From Dugong dugon (Eukaryota > Chordata > Mammalia > Sirenia > Dugongidae), in assembly GCA_030035585.1 (NCBI GenBank), contig CM057462.1, forward strand, positions 112,401,234 through 112,465,233: a stretch of 64,000 nucleotides of DNA, given 5' to 3'. The first letter of the stretch is position 1; each line of letters starts with the position of its first letter. A program made the position numbers and the translations under genes. Positions 34,585 through 46,035 of this stretch are shown one piece after another. Below the pieces are notes generated by a model. That model saw nothing but the letters and a program-made list of their open reading frames with translations, had not been told where the DNA came from and ran no database searches.

Positions 34585-36251
34585 GCATATGGCGCTCTAG
34601 GTAGAAGAACCACGCCATCCCTCCACAGCAAAGATCATAAAAACTAAGCCAAACAGAGAAAACAACAATCCTGAAACCTTAAAACATCAAATGAAGAGAG
34701 AAAGAACTCAGCCAAGCACCAAATGGGGTGAGAAAACTGACAGAGAAGGGAGATCGAGGAGAGATTCATGCAGAGGCCCCCTATCAGCTAACACAGTGCG
34801 GATCCGCCATCTTGGAGTCCTATCAGAGACCAGCAAACAGGGGGTACGAGAAAGCAGCTTCATGGAGCTTCCAGCAGGGGACAAAACAACAGGTAATTTG
34901 TGATATATGGTTTCCCACCCCCTACCCTTCTTCATGCACACTCGACCTCCTCTGCTTCCCGCAGACAAAGTCTGTTGTCTGGGAAGCACCGGCTGCTTGC
35001 ATTCCAACAGCCCACATAAACTGGCTCTCTGAGCGCCATTTGTTGGCTGCTGGTGTTGCTTTTTTTCTGCTTCTTTTGATTTCTTCCTTACCTCACCGCC
35101 TCCCCCTCCTTTTGCTCAAATACCTGGCTCTGTGTACCATCTTTGCTTCTTTCTGAGGGGCTACAGAGCTCTGTTCGAGTGTGGAGCTGCTTCCTGGTCA
35201 GGGCTGTCATGCGGGTGGGATCCCGGGACTTTTATTCATTTGTTACTTTTGAATAGTTTGCTTGTTTTCCTTTTCTTGAGTTGGGAGCACTTCCTGGCCA
35301 TGCGGTGCTACAAGGCTTGGAACCTACCCCCTCAGCTTGCACAGACACGAAGAGGGATCCCTGAGGGCATTTCGTTTTTTGTTGGTTTTCTTTTTTCCTT
35401 CTGTTTTTTTGGGGGCTGTTCTTGTTCTTTTTTTTTTTTCAATTTTTTTTTTTCCCCTTTTTATCTTTCTTCATTACTCAGTTTCTCATCTCTCTGTATC
35501 TTCCTTCACTTTCTCTTCCCTGAATACCTGGCATTGAATAACTCTATGCCTTCAAGCCAGGGTGTACTGCAAGACTTGAGAACAACTTCCACAGACCTCA
35601 TAGCCACACTGGTGGTTTCCTGGGAACTTTGCTGTTCTTTTCCCATTCCAATTTTGATTTATTCATTATTTTCATATCTTTTCTTTTTTTTCTTCCTCTT
35701 CCCCTTTTTGTTTTTCTCCATTTCATACTCTCTCATCTCTCCACTCTGACGGCAAGCTCCCCTAGCATTCTTTTTTGTTTGTTTGTTTTTGGCTCCTGTT
35801 CCTCTCTCCTCTTTCCTATATCCATCTAGCTCCACACATAACAATCTCCCTGCTACATCCTACCTACCTGCACCATTCGCTTGACATCACACCACCAAGC
35901 AGCACAGGCACGGCCACCTGGAACCTGCCCTGCACTCATTACTGACCCTCCCTGGTGCCTGCAGTAAGCGCCACAAAAAACCCTTCCCGGTAACTCCTCT
36001 TCAGCTAGACTTACCCTGCCATACCATATCTCAGTGACTGACCCTGCCAATTGGAGAAGGAGGTGAAAAGTATTGTACCCACAGACAAACAAACAAGAAA
36101 GAACACACAGACCGCCTGCTCAGACAAAGCCAAATTAAAAAAAAAAGAAAGGACGAAACAAACAAATCTACAATCAGTAAACAAGAAAAATAACTACTGA
36201 ATACCCCGAAGACAGCAGACAATATCAAAACATTTACAAAAACGTGACAGG
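34585..36251 (+). promoter_or_regulatory. L1 5'UTR (putative internal promoter)
   Basis: Untranslated leader before ORF1. The first 450 bp are the most CpG-containing part of the element. CCGCCATCTTGG at 34804-34815 is the reverse complement of the YY1 core (AAGATGGCGG), and GCGCCATTTG near 35034 is a weaker second match. YY1 binds human L1 5'UTRs; use here is inference. 35060-35860 holds long T-rich/pyrimidine tracts separated by similar short blocks ('ggtgctacaaggcttgg' and 'tgtactgcaagacttgag'), so part of it may be an old internal duplication. The 205-codon F/L/S-rich frame at 35132-35749 is a by-product of the pyrimidine tracts. Confidence 0.6.
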
Positions 36252-37353
36252 ATGGTTCCAGTAGGCGTCCAACATAAAACACCAGATGACTCTGCAGTAG
36301 AAGAAAATGCACTAGAACTACCTGATAGGGAATTCAAATCTCTAATACTCAGAATTCTCCAAGAGGTGAGGCAAAAAGCTGACAAACATGAGGAAAAAAT
36401 AGAAAAATTCATGAAAATACAGACAAAAAATTGGAAGAATTCAGGAAAATAATGCAGGAACAAAATGGCAAAATAAATTCACAATTAGAAGTTATACAAA
36501 GACAGCAATTAGAAACCCAAAAGACAAACAACAAGTTTTCAGAAATGGACAGGGTCATAGAAGGGCTGAGAAGCAGATTTGAAATGGTAGAAGACAGGAT
36601 CAGTGGAACTGAAGACAAACACTTGGATACAATTCTGTTTGAGGAAGACTCAGAAAAAAGAACAAAGAAAAATGAAGAGACCCTGAGAGTTATGTGGGAT
36701 ATAAAGAAAAGCAAAAATTTTCGAGTGATTGGACTTCCAGAACAGGGGGAGCAAACAGAAAACAGAAAGAAGATCATTGAAGCACTGCTGACAGAAAACC
36801 CACAATATCATGCAATAGACCCCAAAAGAAAATCACCAAAGCATATCATAATCACACTCAACAAAACCAAAGACAAACAAAGAATCCTGAGAGCAGCTCA
36901 TGAAAAACAAGAAGTCACATACAGAGGAGAAACAATAAGACTAAGCTCAGATTATTCAGCAGAAACCATACAGGCAAGAAGGCAATGGGATGGCATAAAA
37001 TCTTGAAAGAAAAAAATTGCCAGCCAAGAATAATATATCCTGCAAAACTCTCATTCAAATATGATGGTGAAATTAGGACATTTCCAGATAAACAGAAATT
37101 AAGGGAAGCCAAACCAATATTACAAGAATTATTCAAGGGAGTTCTTCGATCTGAGGACAAACAACTTCAGCTCACAGGCAGAATAGAGGACGCAGGATCA
37201 TACCAGCCAGATACCAGTCTAGGAAATGAAATCTCAAGGACTATCCAAAACCAAAAGAAATACAACAGGAAATCAGAGCAGTTAATCAATAAATGGCAAC
37301 AACTTCAAAACAATAAAAGCAGGAATAAACGGCATAGGTATAGAACCTTCTAA
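36252..37353 (+). pseudogene. L1 ORF1 (RNA-binding chaperone), two frameshifts
   Basis: ORF1p normally coats L1 RNA as a coiled-coil trimer. Start ATG at 36252 (MVPVGVQHK). The N-terminal half is heptad-like and rich in E/K/Q (ILQEVRQKADKHEEKIEKF ... RFEMVEDRI), as for the coiled coil. The RRM region has RVIGLPEQGEQTEN and the C-terminal domain has QPRIIYPAKLSFKYDGE. Two -1 shifts relative to a continuous frame occur, near 36425-36430 and 36997-37000, both in runs of A; the frame moves 0 to 2 to 1 (mod 3) and otherwise stays open to the stop at 37351-37353, about 367 codons. After the C-terminal domain the frame continues roughly 60 codons, longer than the human ORF1p tail. It is either a decayed gene or contains homopolymer errors. 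Confidence 0.9.
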
Positions 37354-37587
37354 TGGAGAGGAAGGCAAGGCGATACCAAGTAATGGGAGACTGCTTCAAA
37401 CTCAGGAAGATAAGGATAAAATTCATGGTAACCACAAAGAAAGTTAACAAACGTACTGATAAAAATAAAGAGTAAAAACATAAAGTCTCAGCAAAACCAC
37501 AAGAAATGAAACAAAAATCCACAAACAAAAGTAACTCAGCACAAGAGAGTAAGAAAACGTCAGCACCACAAAAAAAAGCACTACAAA

Positions 37588-40500
37588 ATGACAGCAACAA
37601 ACACACATCTATCAATAATTACACTGAATGTAAGTGGACTCAATACACCCATAAAGAGACAGAGAGTGACAGAATGGATAAGAAAACAGGATCCATCAAT
37701 ATGCTGTCTACAAGAGACACACCTTAGAAACAAAGATATGAACTAGTTAAAAGTCAAAGGTTGGAAAAAAATATATCAAGCTAACAACTACCAAAAAAGA
37801 GCAGGAGTGGCAAAACTAATCTCAGATAAAATAGACTTTAAAACAAAATCCACCATAAAAGACAAAGAAGGACACTATATAATGATTAAGGGGACGATCC
37901 ATCATGAAGACATAACCATAATAAACACCTACGCCCCCAACGACAGGGCTCCAAAATACATAAAACAAACTCTAACGACACTGAAAAGAGAAATTGACAG
38001 TTCCACAATAATAGTAGGAGACTTCAGCACACCAATCTCAGTAAAGGACAGAACAACTAAGAAGAAATTCAGCAAAGATACAGAAGACCTGAAGGGCACA
38101 ATCAGCCAACTTGACCTCATAGACATATATAGAACACTCCATGCAACCGCTACAAAGTACACATTCTTTTCCACTACATGTGGATCGTTCTCCAGAATAG
38201 ACCAAACCACAGAGCAAACCTCAACAATATCCGAAATGCTGAGATAATTCAAAGTATCTTCTCTGACCACAATGTCATAATGGTAGAAATTAACAACAGA
38301 AGAGCAAGGAAAAAAAATCAATTACGTGGTAACTGAATACTAACCTGCTTACAAATCAGTGGGTAATAGAAGAAATCAGAGATGGAATCAAAAAATTCCG
38401 GGAATCAAGTGAGAATGAAAACACATCATACCCAAACCCTTGGGACACAGCAAAGGCAGTCCTCAGAGGACAATTTATAGCAATAGATGCACACATCAAG
38501 AAAGAAGAAAGGGTCAAAATGAAAACATTAACTACAGAACTCAAACAAATAGAAGAGAACAGCAAAAAACAAAAAAACAAAAAAAGCCCACAACCACCGG
38601 AAGAAAGGAAATAGTAAAGATCAGAGCAGAAATAAATGAAATAGAGAACAGAAAAACAATAGAAAGAATCAACAAAACCAATAGTTAGTTCTTTGAAAGA
38701 ATCAACAAAATCTACAAACAACTGGCCAAACTGACAAAGGAAAAACAGGAGACGATGCAAATAACCCAAATAAGAAATCAAATGGGTGACATTACAACAG
38801 ACCCAACCAAAATAAAAAGGATTATAACAGAATATTATGAAAAACTATACTCCAACAAATTGGAAAACCTAGAGGAAATGGATAAATTTCTAGAAACACA
38901 TGGCCTACCAAAACTATAACAAAGTGATGTTGAAAATCTGAACAGACCCATAACAAGAGAAGAGGTTGAAAAAGTAATAAAAAAAAACCTCCCAACCAAA
39001 AAAAGCCCTGGCCCAGATGGCCTCACTGGAGAATTCTACAAAACATTTACAGAAGAGCTTGTACCAGTACTACTCAAGCTATTTCAGAGCATAGAGAAGG
39101 AAGCAACACTTTCAAATTCATTTTATGAAGCCAACAAAACGTTGATACCAAAACCAGGCAAAGAAGTTACAAAAAAAGAAAATTACACACCAGTATCTCT
39201 CAAGAATATAGATGCAAAAGTTCTGAACAAAATTCTAGCCATAGAGTTCAGCCTCATATCAAAAAAATAATACACCACGACCAAATAAGATTCATACCAG
39301 GCAGGCAAGGATGGTTCAACATTAGAAAATTAATCAACATAATCCATCACATAAATATAAGGAAAGTAAAGAATCACATGATAATCTCAATTGATGCAGA
39401 AAAGGCATTTGACAAAGTCCAACACACATTCCTGATAAAAACCTCAGTAAAATAGGTATAGAAGGGAAATTTCTCAACATAATAAAGGGCATCTATGCAA
39501 AACCAATGGCCAGCATCATTCTTAATGGAGAGAGGCTGAAAACATTCCCCTTGAAAACAGGAACAGGACAAGGTTGCCCTTTATCACCACTCCCATTTAA
39601 TATTGTGCTGGAAGTTCTAGCTAGAGCAATAAGGCAAGAAAAAGAAATAAAGGGCATCCAAATTGGTAATGAAGAAGTGAAACTGTCCCTGTTTTCAGAT
39701 GATATGATACTATACCTAGAAAACCCTAAAGACTCCACGAGCAATCTACTGGAACTAACAGAAAGATTCAGCAGGGTAGCAGGATACAAGATTAAACATA
39801 CAAAAATCAGTTGGATTCCTATACACCAATAAGGAGAACGATGAAAAGGAAATCAGGAAAATAATACCATCTATAATAGCCCCTAAAAAGATAAAATACT
39901 TAGGAATAAATCTAACCAGGGATGTAAAAGGCCTATAAATGGAAACTACAAAACACTACTGCAAGAAACCTAAAGGGATCTACATAAATGGAAAAACATA
40001 CCATGCTCATGGATAGGTAGACTCAACAATGTGAAAATGCCAATTCTACCCAAAGCAATTTACAAATGCAACGCAATCCCAATCCAAATACCAACAACAG
40101 TCTTCAAAGAGATGGAAAACTAATCATTAACTTTGTATGGAAATGGAAGAAGCCCTGAATAAATAAAGCACTACTGAAGAAGAAGAATAAAGTTGGAGGA
40201 CTCACACTACCTGACTTCAGAACCTACTATACAGCTACAGTAGTCAAAAAAGCCTGGTACTGGTACAATGACAGATACATTGACCAATGGAACAGAATTG
40301 AAAAGCCAGATGTAAATCCATCTACCTATGGTCACCTGATCTTCGACAAGGGCCCAAAGTCCATCAAATGGGGAAAAGACAGTCTTTTTAACAAATGGTG
40401 CTGGCAAACATGGATATCCATCTGGAAAAAATTGAAACAGGACCCATACCTCACACTGTATACAAAAACTACTTCAAAGTCGATCAAAGACCTGAATATA

Positions 40501-41417
40501 AAGCCTAAAACTATAAAGTTCATAGAAAAAAAATAGGACGAACACTACAGGCCTTAATACATGGCATTAACAGGATATAAACCGTAACCATCAACACACA
40601 AACGCCAAAAGATAAGCTAGATAACTGGGGTCTTCTAAAAATCAAACACCTATGCTCCTCAAAAGACTTCACCAAAAGAGTAAAAAGAGAACCTACAGAC
40701 TGGGAAAAAATTTTTGGACAGTACAAGCCAGACAAATGTCTAATCTCCACAATCTACAAGAAAATCCAACACCTCTACAACATGAAGACAAATAATCCTA
40801 TTAAAAAATGGGCAAAGGAAATGAACAGACACTTCACCAAAGAAAACATTCAAATGGCCAACAAACACATGAGGAAATGCTCGCGATCATTAGCCATTAG
40901 AGAAATGCAAATTAAAACCACAATGAGATACCATCTCACCCTGGCATTACTGGCACAAATCAAAAACACTGGAAATAACAAATGTTGGAGGATCTGTGGG
41001 GAGATGGGAACTCTTATGCACTGCTAGTGGGAATGCAAAATGATACAACCATTTTGGAAAATGATATAGTGCTTCCTCAGAAAGCTAGAAATAGACATAG
41101 CATTCGATCTAGAAATCCCACTCCTAGGAACATATCCTAGAGAAATAAAAGTCATCACTCGAATAGACATATGCACACCTATGTTCATGGCAGCATTGTT
41201 CACAATAGCAAAACGATGGAAACAACTTAGATGGCCATCAACAGATGAATGGATAAACAAACTATGGTACATACACACAATGGAGTACTATGCAACCAGA
41301 AAGAACAATGACGAATCTGTGAATCATCTCATAACATGGTTGAAACTAAAGGACATTATGGTGAGTGAAATAAGTCAATCACAAAAGGGGAAATATTGTA
41401 TGAGACCTCTATTGTAA
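37588..41417 (+). pseudogene. L1 ORF2 (endonuclease and reverse transcriptase), disrupted
   Basis: ORF2p nicks target DNA and copies L1 RNA. Likely start ATG 37588 (MTATNTHLSIITLNVSGLN). Endonuclease landmarks: LNVSGLN, QETHL, INTYAPN, VGDFS, FSRID, then, in another frame, FSDHN. Reverse-transcriptase landmarks: [27 protein letters not shown] (motif A with catalytic D), GQGCPLSP, and motif C at 39692-39703 reading FSDD in place of FADD. C-terminal landmarks: [48 protein letters not shown], ending GKYCMRPLL. Breaks: TAG at 37744-37746, a small deletion near 38203 that shifts the frame inside the endonuclease, TAA near 38335, and several later shifts. ORF1-ORF2 spacing is about 234 bp. Confidence 0.92.
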
Positions 41418-42583
41418 ACACCCATGAAAAAGTTCACACACAAAATGTAACAATCTTTGTTGGTTACCAGAGATGGGAGGGGTAGGGGGGGAAATACTAA
41501 ATAGGCAATAGATAAGTGGTATCTTGGGTGAAGTGTGAGACAGTACACAATACAGGGGAAACTAGCACAACTTGTACAAGGAAAGGTCATGGAAGCTCCA
41601 TAGACACATCCAAACTCCCTGAGGGGCTGAATTGCTGGGTGGAAGGCTGTGGGGACCATGGTCTCAGGGAACATCTAGCTCAGTTGGCATAACACAGTTC
41701 ATAAAGGCAATGTTCTACATTCTACCTTGGTGAGTAGTGTCTGGGGTCTTAAAAGCTTGTGAGTGGCCATCTAAAATACTCCACTGGTTTCATCCCTTAG
41801 GGAGCAAGGGAGAATAAACAGAACAGGATACAAGGAAAAGATTAGTCCAAAGGAGTAATGGACCACAGCTACCCAGCTCTCACCGGACTGAGTCCAGTAT
41901 AGGTAGATGGTGCCTGGCTACCACCACTGACTGCTCTGACCAGGATCACAACAGAGGGTCTGGACAGATCTGGAGAAGGATGTAGAACATAATTCTAACT
42001 CACAAAAAAAAAGACCAGATTTACTGGCTTAAAGGAGACTGGAGAATCTCCAAGAGTATGGCCCCCAGACACCCTTTTTGCTCAGTGGTGAAGTCATTTC
42101 TGAGGTTCACCGTTCAGCCAGGGAGTGGACAGCCCTATAAAACGAAATGGGACTGATGAGGTATAGCAGTCCAGGGACAAGGGCCAGAAGGCAGAAGGGG
42201 ACAGGAAAGGTGGCAATAGGGAACCCAAGGTTGAGTAAGGATAGTGTTGATGTGTTGTGAGGTTGTTAACCATTGTCATAGGGCAACATGTGTACTAACT
42301 GTTAAATGAGAAACTATTTTGTTTTGTAAACCTTCATCTAAAGTGAGAATAGCAGCACAATTGGAAGAGTGTAGTCGATGTCAGTGAACTGTGCATGTAG
42401 AAATTTTTGAAATGGTGTATCTTTCGTTATGTATATTGTCACCAAAAAAAAAGGTCAACAAGGGAGAAGGTTGACATGTAGTGGGCTTGTTAACCAAGGT
42501 CGTAAAACAATATGTGTACTACTGTTTCATGAGAAACTATTTGTTCTGTAAGCCTTCACCTGAAGTACAATAAAAATAAATAC
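41418..42583 (+). other. L1 3'UTR with duplicated module and G-rich tract
   Basis: About 1.17 kb. A G-rich polypurine tract lies at 41475-41491 (G3, G4, G7 runs). Two diverged copies of a roughly 100-bp module lie at about 42250-42355 and 42475-42572 (anchor TTGTTAAC at 42263 and 42487, offset 224), the first followed by CACC plus an A-run. Ends AATAAAAATAAATACAT before the target-site duplication. Confidence 0.88.
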
Positions 42584-42594
42584 ATAAATATTCT

Positions 42595-43014
42595 TTTTGT
42601 TTTTTTTCAGTTTAGCCTGGGGCATATTTTAGCTACCATAAATACCATGATCATGATATTTCAAATATCTGAGGAAGTGGATATAGCAATTTTCGATCAC
42701 AACTATTTCTATATTTACTAAACCAAGTGACAGGACATTCAAGATACAAATGGAAGTTCATTACAAAATATATTTGTTTTATTTTATCTCTTAAAATTAA
42801 CTCAGTTTTTGAAATACAGTTAGCCAGGAGCGAGAGATCAAAAAATTTTGCAGAATTAATAATGAAGTAAGCTATCTTTACTGTTTATTCAACAGTTTAA
42901 AGGCTAACGTGTGATCTTAAATTTTAGTCTAGTTAATATGTTAGAGCTGAGAATATATTCCAAGTATTTTGGTTTACTATATATTTCATATAGTATCTCA
43001 TTCTACCTTGGAAG
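42595..43014. other. No recognised feature
   Basis: AT-rich right flank of the L1. Confidence 0.5.
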
Positions 43015-43331
43015 TATATCATCTGCCTTGGAAGAAGTGCTGTCAGAATGCTCCTTAGAAGCAAGAATGGCAAGACTTCTTCTCACAGACTTCAGACATG
43101 CTATCAGGAGAGACCAGTTCCGGAAGAAGGACATCATGTCTGGTAAAGCAAAGTGTCAGCGAAAAAGAGGAAGACCCTTAACAAGATGAGTTGACACAGT
43201 GGCTGCAACAACAGGCTCAAGCAGCAATGTTAGTGAAAATGGTGCAGGACCTGGGCAGTGTTTCATTCTGTTGTACACAGGGTTGCTATGAGTTGGAAGT
43301 TACTCGACAACACCTAACAATAACAACAACA
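43015..43331 (+). mobile_element. RTE LINE 3' end
   Basis: 'tgccttggaagaagtgctgt', 'gaatgctccttagaagcaag', 'gacatcatgtctggtaaagc', 'cgaaaaagaggaagaccct', 'gacacagtggctgcaacaac', 'caacacctaacaataacaac'. Same terminal region as the other RTE copies; frame remnants read SLEARMARLLL and KRGRP. Confidence 0.9.
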
Positions 43332-43432
43332 TGTCGTCTACCAAACCTTGAACTCCTTAAGGAAAGCATCCTTCCTTATCCTAGTCATCATTGTAACTCT
43401 TCTACTGGTTAACACAGTGCCAAACACAGGGG
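43332..43432 (+). mobile_element. L2 LINE 3' end (weak)
   Basis: 'ttgaactccttaaggaaagc', then 'aacacagtgccaaacacagg' fit the L2 3' terminal order. Confidence 0.5.
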
Positions 43433-44604
43433 GAACAAAAAAAAAAACTTTTCAATAATTGATGTTGAAATCAATTAAATGTGCTATTTAAACAAACTTT
43501 TTATAAATCATGAAATCAACAGGGTTATAAACAGAGTTGTTCATTATTTATTCTTTTAGGGATTCTGAGGCTAAGCTTAATCAGAAGAGATTCTAAAAGT
43601 TTTTAGATTTCTGTCTTATTTCTGTAGTGTCATTAGGATTAATGTGGAAGATCTCCTGCATCTCAACATCCATAGAATTCTAAAAACAAAAACAAAACTT
43701 CTTAGAATCAGAAGAAATTCTGGTTATACAGTTTTGATTGAACTGAATGATCATATAGTTCAAATAATATATTACTTTAGTAAAATAATGTCTTTATTTT
43801 ATTTATAGTACTGAGTAAACAAAATTCAGAACATATTTGCAATACTCTTAAAACAACTTTTATTATTTTTGTTTTTTAAGTGACTAGATTTCACCCGTTT
43901 CCACTATCACTGATTTTGAAATTTTAGATTTTCATCATAGTCCCAATGAGAATTTTTTTTTTATTTTAATCTTTAGCATTTTTGTTTTATTTCAAAAAAC
44001 AGTGACCTTATTTCCTAAATCCATCCCCCCTCCTGAGTCTGGAGAAGCTCTAATGAGCTGTTCTGAAACAATAAACATGCAATGCAGGATCTCCCAGTGT
44101 TAGGAAGAAGGTCACAACGCATACACTGTGAAAAGAAAAGTCTTCATTTTTTCTTTGCCAGCTTTGTTGCTCAGCTGTTATTTCCCTAGCTTTGCATGAT
44201 GTAAAACTCAAAATCATACTGAGGTAAATACCTTAAATAACATATTTTTGTGAGCACTAAATACCTGGTAAGATAGACATTTGTCATTTCCTTAATATAC
44301 TGTACCTAAATAGGTCTTAAATATAATGACATTGTAAGTTACCTGAGTATTTTTCTCTTGGTGAAGTACATAATTTATTACTTATCTTCTAATTGTGAGA
44401 AACAGAACCCAAAAAATGATACAAGGGAAAAACATTTGCAGTAGCTGGTTCTCCAGTATTTAAAAAAAAAAAAAAATCCTAACTATCTCAATCATTCATA
44501 AGTGAATTTTGTTAAGCATACTGTTATCAGGGGCCCTGAAAATGTTAAGAAGCTGAGAATAAGAGGGAAGAAAAAAAAGAGAGAGAGAGAGAGAGAGGAA
44601 AGTA
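43433..44604. other. Unassigned; (GA)n near the end
   Basis: AT-rich unassigned sequence; an A8-(GA)n run lies at about 44571-44598. Confidence 0.5.
44571..44598. repeat. (GA)n microsatellite
   Basis: Poly-A followed by 10 or so GA units. Confidence 0.9.
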
Positions 44605-44810
44605 CTAAATTAAGCACTTATAAATCCCTGGGAACAATATTAGGCTTTTTACAGATGTCTTTTAATTTAATCACTAAGACAATCCTATTAAGATTGTATT
44701 AGTCCAATTATATAGATAAACTGAGGCTAAAAGGGGATGCAATTTGCTTACAATTACTCCTTGATAAGGAGTTTACATACAAATCTTTCCAACACTAGTT
44801 TTCATTACGC
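44605..44810 (+). mobile_element. MIR SINE
   Basis: 'tttaatttaatcactaagac', 'atagataaactgaggctaaa', 'gcaatttgcttacaatt' follow the MIR 3' half order. Confidence 0.65.
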
Positions 44811-44919
44811 TGTACCATGTTTCTTCAACTAATACCGGTGCATACTGTTCACATAACTTATTGTAGCTATTAGGCATGGTGTTTGACTGCTAATAAATGC
44901 TGACTATAATGATTTAATA

Positions 44920-45290
44920 AAAGTAAAAATTTATTATCTCCTGCGATATAAACACAAAGGTAGATGTATAAGGGCTACAAAAGCATCTCCTTAGTAACCA
45001 GGGACTTGGGCTCCTTCTCTCTTTCCATTCTTACATTCTTATCTCATGGCTTCTGTTACCAAGATTGACTCAGGATTCAGGGTGGCTGCTGGAGCTCCAG
45101 CCATCATATCTGAATTCCATGATGGAAGCAAGAAGAAAGGGGTGAAAGGTTATTTTCATCTATGACAATCTCCTTTATAGAGCTGTCTGGGAATCTCTCA
45201 CTCAGCTACTTCTGCTTGTAATTCATTGGCCTTCTCTATATGCTAGGGAGGTGAGGAGATAAAAAAATTGCAAGGAAAATGCTAAATTGG
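44920..45290. mobile_element. Old interspersed repeat, family not assigned
   Basis: 'aaaatttattatctcctgcg', 'caggattcagggtggctgct', 'ggagctccagccatcatatc', 'tctgaattccatgatggaag', 'gtaattcattggccttctc' form an order I recall from a common eutherian repeat that reads antisense to its 3' end, but I could not name it with confidence. Confidence 0.4.
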
Positions 45291-45309
45291 GCTAAAATTT
45301 AAATAAATT

Positions 45310-45790
45310 CTAAAGAATGGCATATATGGCCCATTATGACCTTCTTCCTGCCTACTACTCTCCAGTCTTGCCTCTCATTACTTTTCCTTTCACATGTGGT
45401 GCTCTTGTATCATATTGAATTGCTTGCATTCTTCAAACATACCGTGTTGTTTCACACTGCCATAACTTTGATCTTGCTGCTAGTCAACTCCTGACTAACT
45501 AGAAAATACCTTCTGATTTTATTTTCTATGACTGAGTGAATTGTCACTTTCTCTATGAAGCAGTTCAAGTACAGTATTGCATTTGCCCCTTGAATTGATT
45601 TCTCCCATCTTCTTGCTTATATTGTACACATATACACATCTAGCAGAGCCTCCATAATAAGTAACTGCAGTCATTTGTTTACACATTTATCTTCTCAAGT
45701 TATATTGCACATTCCTTGAGGCACGATATATGTCTGATTCATGCCTCATATGCTGTAGATGCTCAGTAAAGAATTTTTAATCAACTAACT
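45310..45790 (+). mobile_element. L2 LINE 3' end
   Basis: Phrases such as 'ccattatgaccttcttcctg', 'ttgcacattccttgaggcac' and 'gtagatgctcagtaaagaat' run in L2 3' order over about 480 bp. Confidence 0.65.
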
Positions 45791-45819
45791 TGCAACTGAG
45801 TATAAAAATAGACTAATGA

Positions 45820-46035
45820 TAATAGGTAGCATTTACTGAACATTTACTATGTCTGGTCTCTGTTGTAAATGTTTTACCTGTATTAATTCCTGTTATTCAT
45901 ATGACAAAAGTAGTATTATTGTCTTTATTTTACAGTTGAGGAAACTAAAGCACAAATCACATAAATAACTTTCTTAAAATATCACCACGATTGAGGTGGG
46001 GATTTGTATCCAAGTCTTCTAGCATATGCTTGTAA
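45820..46035 (+). mobile_element. MIR SINE
   Basis: 'ggtagcatttactgaacatt', 'tactatgtctggtctctgtt', 'acagttgaggaaactaaagc' and 'tgaggtggggatttgtatcc' match the MIR order. Confidence 0.75.

Larger units (their letters stand above)
34585..42583 (+). mobile_element. Apparently full-length L1 LINE (inactive)
   Basis: About 8.0 kb with the L1 order 5'UTR, ORF1, ORF2, 3'UTR, A-rich tail. ATAAATATTCT occurs just before (34574-34584) and just after (42584-42594), an 11-bp target-site duplication. The left copy sits in TTT/AAAAATAAA, matching the L1 endonuclease preference TT/AAAA, which suggests canonical target-primed insertion. The start 'gcatatggcgctctaggtag' is probably the true 5' end because a complete-looking 1.67-kb 5'UTR precedes ORF1. 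ORF1 has two frameshifts and ORF2 several stops and shifts, so it cannot encode working proteins. The 3'UTR family is the same as at 1-746 and 18605-19021. Alternative: a slightly 5'-shortened copy, which a family consensus would settle. Confidence 0.93.

Noticed and set aside
34728-35156. 142-codon frame in the L1 5'UTR
   Set aside because: Upstream of ORF1, no homology to L1 proteins by eye; ends in low-complexity leucines.
35132-35749. 205-codon frame in the L1 5'UTR
   Set aside because: Composed mainly of F, L and S from T-rich tracts; no domain, and overlaps other frames of the same kind.
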